Shown here one piece after another: positions 28,605 to 29,792 of a stretch of 29,792 nt of DNA. The notes beneath the pieces were generated by a model that ran no database searches, was not told the DNA's origin, and saw nothing but the letters and a program-made list of their open reading frames with translations. The DNA lies in NCBI GenBank assembly GCA_018265835.1, contig JABLYK010000025.1, positions 1 to 29,792 on the forward strand, given 5' to 3'. Position numbers and translations under genes: made by a program. Source of the DNA: Oscillospiraceae bacterium. GTDB taxonomy: Bacteria; Bacillota; Clostridia; Oscillospirales; Oscillospiraceae. Numbering within the stretch: position 1 is the stretch's first letter; each line of letters begins with the position of its first letter.

Positions 28605-29792
28605 ATGGCCAACAGAATCGAACAGGCAAAACAGGCGCTTGACCAACTCATCGCCGGGGCATATGCGCGCGCGGCGGAGCAGGGCGCGCTGCCGGCAGGC
28701 GCGGAGATCCGCGGCTCGGTAGAGCAGCCGAAGGACGCTGCGAACGGGGACTTCGCCGCCAACCACGCCATGGCCTCTGCCAAGGCGTTGCACATGGCGC
28801 CGCGCAAGATCGCCGAGGCGATTGCCGCGCATATGGAGCTGCAGAACACGTGGTTTTCTGCGGTCGAGGTCGCGGGGCCGGGCTTTTTGAACTTCCGCCT
28901 GTCCGCGCGCTGGTACGCGGACGTTCTGGCGGCGGTGGAGGCCGAGAGCACGGACTTTGGCCGCACGGACGATGGCCGCGGCGAGAAGGTCATGGTCGAG
29001 TTTGTCTCCGCGAACCCCACAGGGCCGATGACCATCGGCAACGCGCGCGGCGGCGTGTTGGGCGACGCGCTGGCGTCCGTGCTCGACCGCGCGGGCTACG
29101 ACGTATGGCGCGAATTTTACGTGAACGACGCCGGCAATCAGGTGGATCTTTTCGGCAAGTCGATCGAGGCGCGCTATCTCCAGCTCCTCCAGGGCGAGGA
29201 CGCTGTGGAATTTCCGGACAACGGCTACCATGGCGACGACATCCGCGAGCTGGCGCGGCTGATCTATGAGCGCGACGGCGACAAATATCTGACCATGCCG
29301 AGCGCGGAGCGCTGCGCTGCGTTTGTGGCGTTCGGCCTGCCGCACAACATTGCGCGTATGCAGCGCGATCTGGAGCGCTACCGCATCCACTTCGACCAGT
29401 GGTTTTTGGAGAGCAGCCTGCACGAATCCGGCTACGTGGCCGAGACGGTACAGCTTCTGACCGACGCGGGCCTGACCTATGAGAAGGACGGCGCGCTCTG
29501 GCTGAAGAACACCGAGCTTGGCGCGGACAAGGACGAGGTGCTGCGCCGCTCCAACGGCTTTTATACGTACTACGCGGTAGACATCGCATACCACCGCAAC
29601 AAGTTCGTTGAGCGCGGCTTTGACCGCGTGATCGACGTCTGGGGCGCAGACCACCACGGCCACGCCGTGCGCTTCGCTGCAACGATGAAGGCGCCCGCGC
29701 TGGGACTGGAGGGGCAGAAGCTCGACTTCCTCATCATGCAGATGGTGCGCCTGGTACGCGGCGATGAGATCGTCAAGGTCTCTAAGCGCACC
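28605..29792 (+). CDS. argS: Arginyl-tRNA synthetase, 3' end missing
   Basis: The first 396 residues of ArgRS, a class I synthetase that charges tRNA-Arg. The Add-1 tRNA-binding domain is at the start, then the catalytic domain: FVSANPTGPMTIGNARGG (about residue 130), where the HIGH-equivalent reads TIGN, with threonine at the first histidine position. FYVNDAGNQ, GFYTYYAVDIAYHRNKF and VWGADHHGH follow. A KMSK-like VKVSKRT sits at the very end of the window. The anticodon-binding domain lies beyond the window end. GAGGATAAA precedes the ATG, 6 bp after the DUF1934 gene. Confidence 0.97.
   Translation, partial: MANRIEQAKQALDQLIAGAYARAAEQGALPAGAEIRGSVEQPKDAANGDFAANHAMASAKALHMAPRKIAEAIAAHMELQNTWFSAVEVAGPGFLNFRLSARWYADVLAAVEAESTDFGRTDDGRGEKVMVEFVSANPTGPMTIGNARGGVLGDALASVLDRAGYDVWREFYVNDAGNQVDLFGKSIEARYLQLLQGEDAVEFPDNGYHGDDIRELARLIYERDGDKYLTMPSAERCAAFVAFGLPHNIARMQRDLERYRIHFDQWFLESSLHESGYVAETVQLLTDAGLTYEKDGALWLKNTELGADKDEVLRRSNGFYTYYAVDIAYHRNKFVERGFDRVIDVWGADHHGHAVRFAATMKAPALGLEGQKLDFLIMQMVRLVRGDEIVKVSKRT

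Overview
The window looks like a chromosomal segment of a GC-rich, spore-forming member of the Clostridia. Oscillospirales/Oscillospiraceae is my best guess; this is an inference from the gene content, protein style and the type of intergenic repeat, not a database result. It is dominated by one contiguous S10-spc-alpha ribosomal protein superoperon in the classic Gram-positive order.

Layout. (1) 1-1752: a partial tRNA-Gly(TCC) and a UPF0371/DUF1846 gene, both on the minus strand, each with a visible promoter. (2) 1822-8229: a plus-strand run starting at an extended -10 promoter: secA, pgeF (YlmD/YfiH family), a family-5 extracellular solute-binding lipoprotein, a GtrA-like membrane protein, cdd (cytidine deaminase) and a LysR-type protein reduced to its DNA-binding domain. 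(3) 8209-24560: a TTGACA promoter and a ~290-nt structured leader feed rpsJ-rplC-rplD-rplW-rplB-rpsS-rplV-rpsC-rplP-rpmC-rpsQ-rplN-rplX-rplE-rpsZ, then a 504-bp repeat-filled gap, then rpsH-rplF-rplR-rpsE-rpmD-rplO-secY-adk-map-infA-rpmJ-rpsM-rpsK-rpsD-rpoA-rplQ, closed by a strong terminator. (4) 24617-26341: an accessory unit of a MocR/GntR-type regulator reduced to its winged helix, a PhzF-family enzyme, and a GNAT acetyltransferase broken by an in-frame amber codon. (5) 26350-27997, minus strand: a 135-aa unknown protein and ogt, then spoVAC with a sigma-G-like promoter and a translationally coupled 46-aa ORF. (6) 28031-end: DUF1934 (YwiB family) and argS (cut off by the window end).

The central block supplies ribosome assembly, the Sec channel (SecY, with SecA encoded just upstream), nascent-chain processing (Map), initiation (InfA), nucleotide balance (Adk) and the RNA polymerase alpha subunit. 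The zinc-binding (C+) forms of S4, S14 and L36 and a four-cysteine Adk lid are all present.

I see no new defence or mobile system. The most unusual signals are: a three-copy, exactly 80-bp-period hairpin repeat inserted between rpsZ and rpsH inside the spc operon; structured leaders before rpsJ, rpsM and rpoA; an Arg/Gly-rich tail on S3; two transcription regulators stripped to their DNA-binding domains; a shared operator-like motif around the MocR remnant; and the amber-interrupted acetyltransferase.
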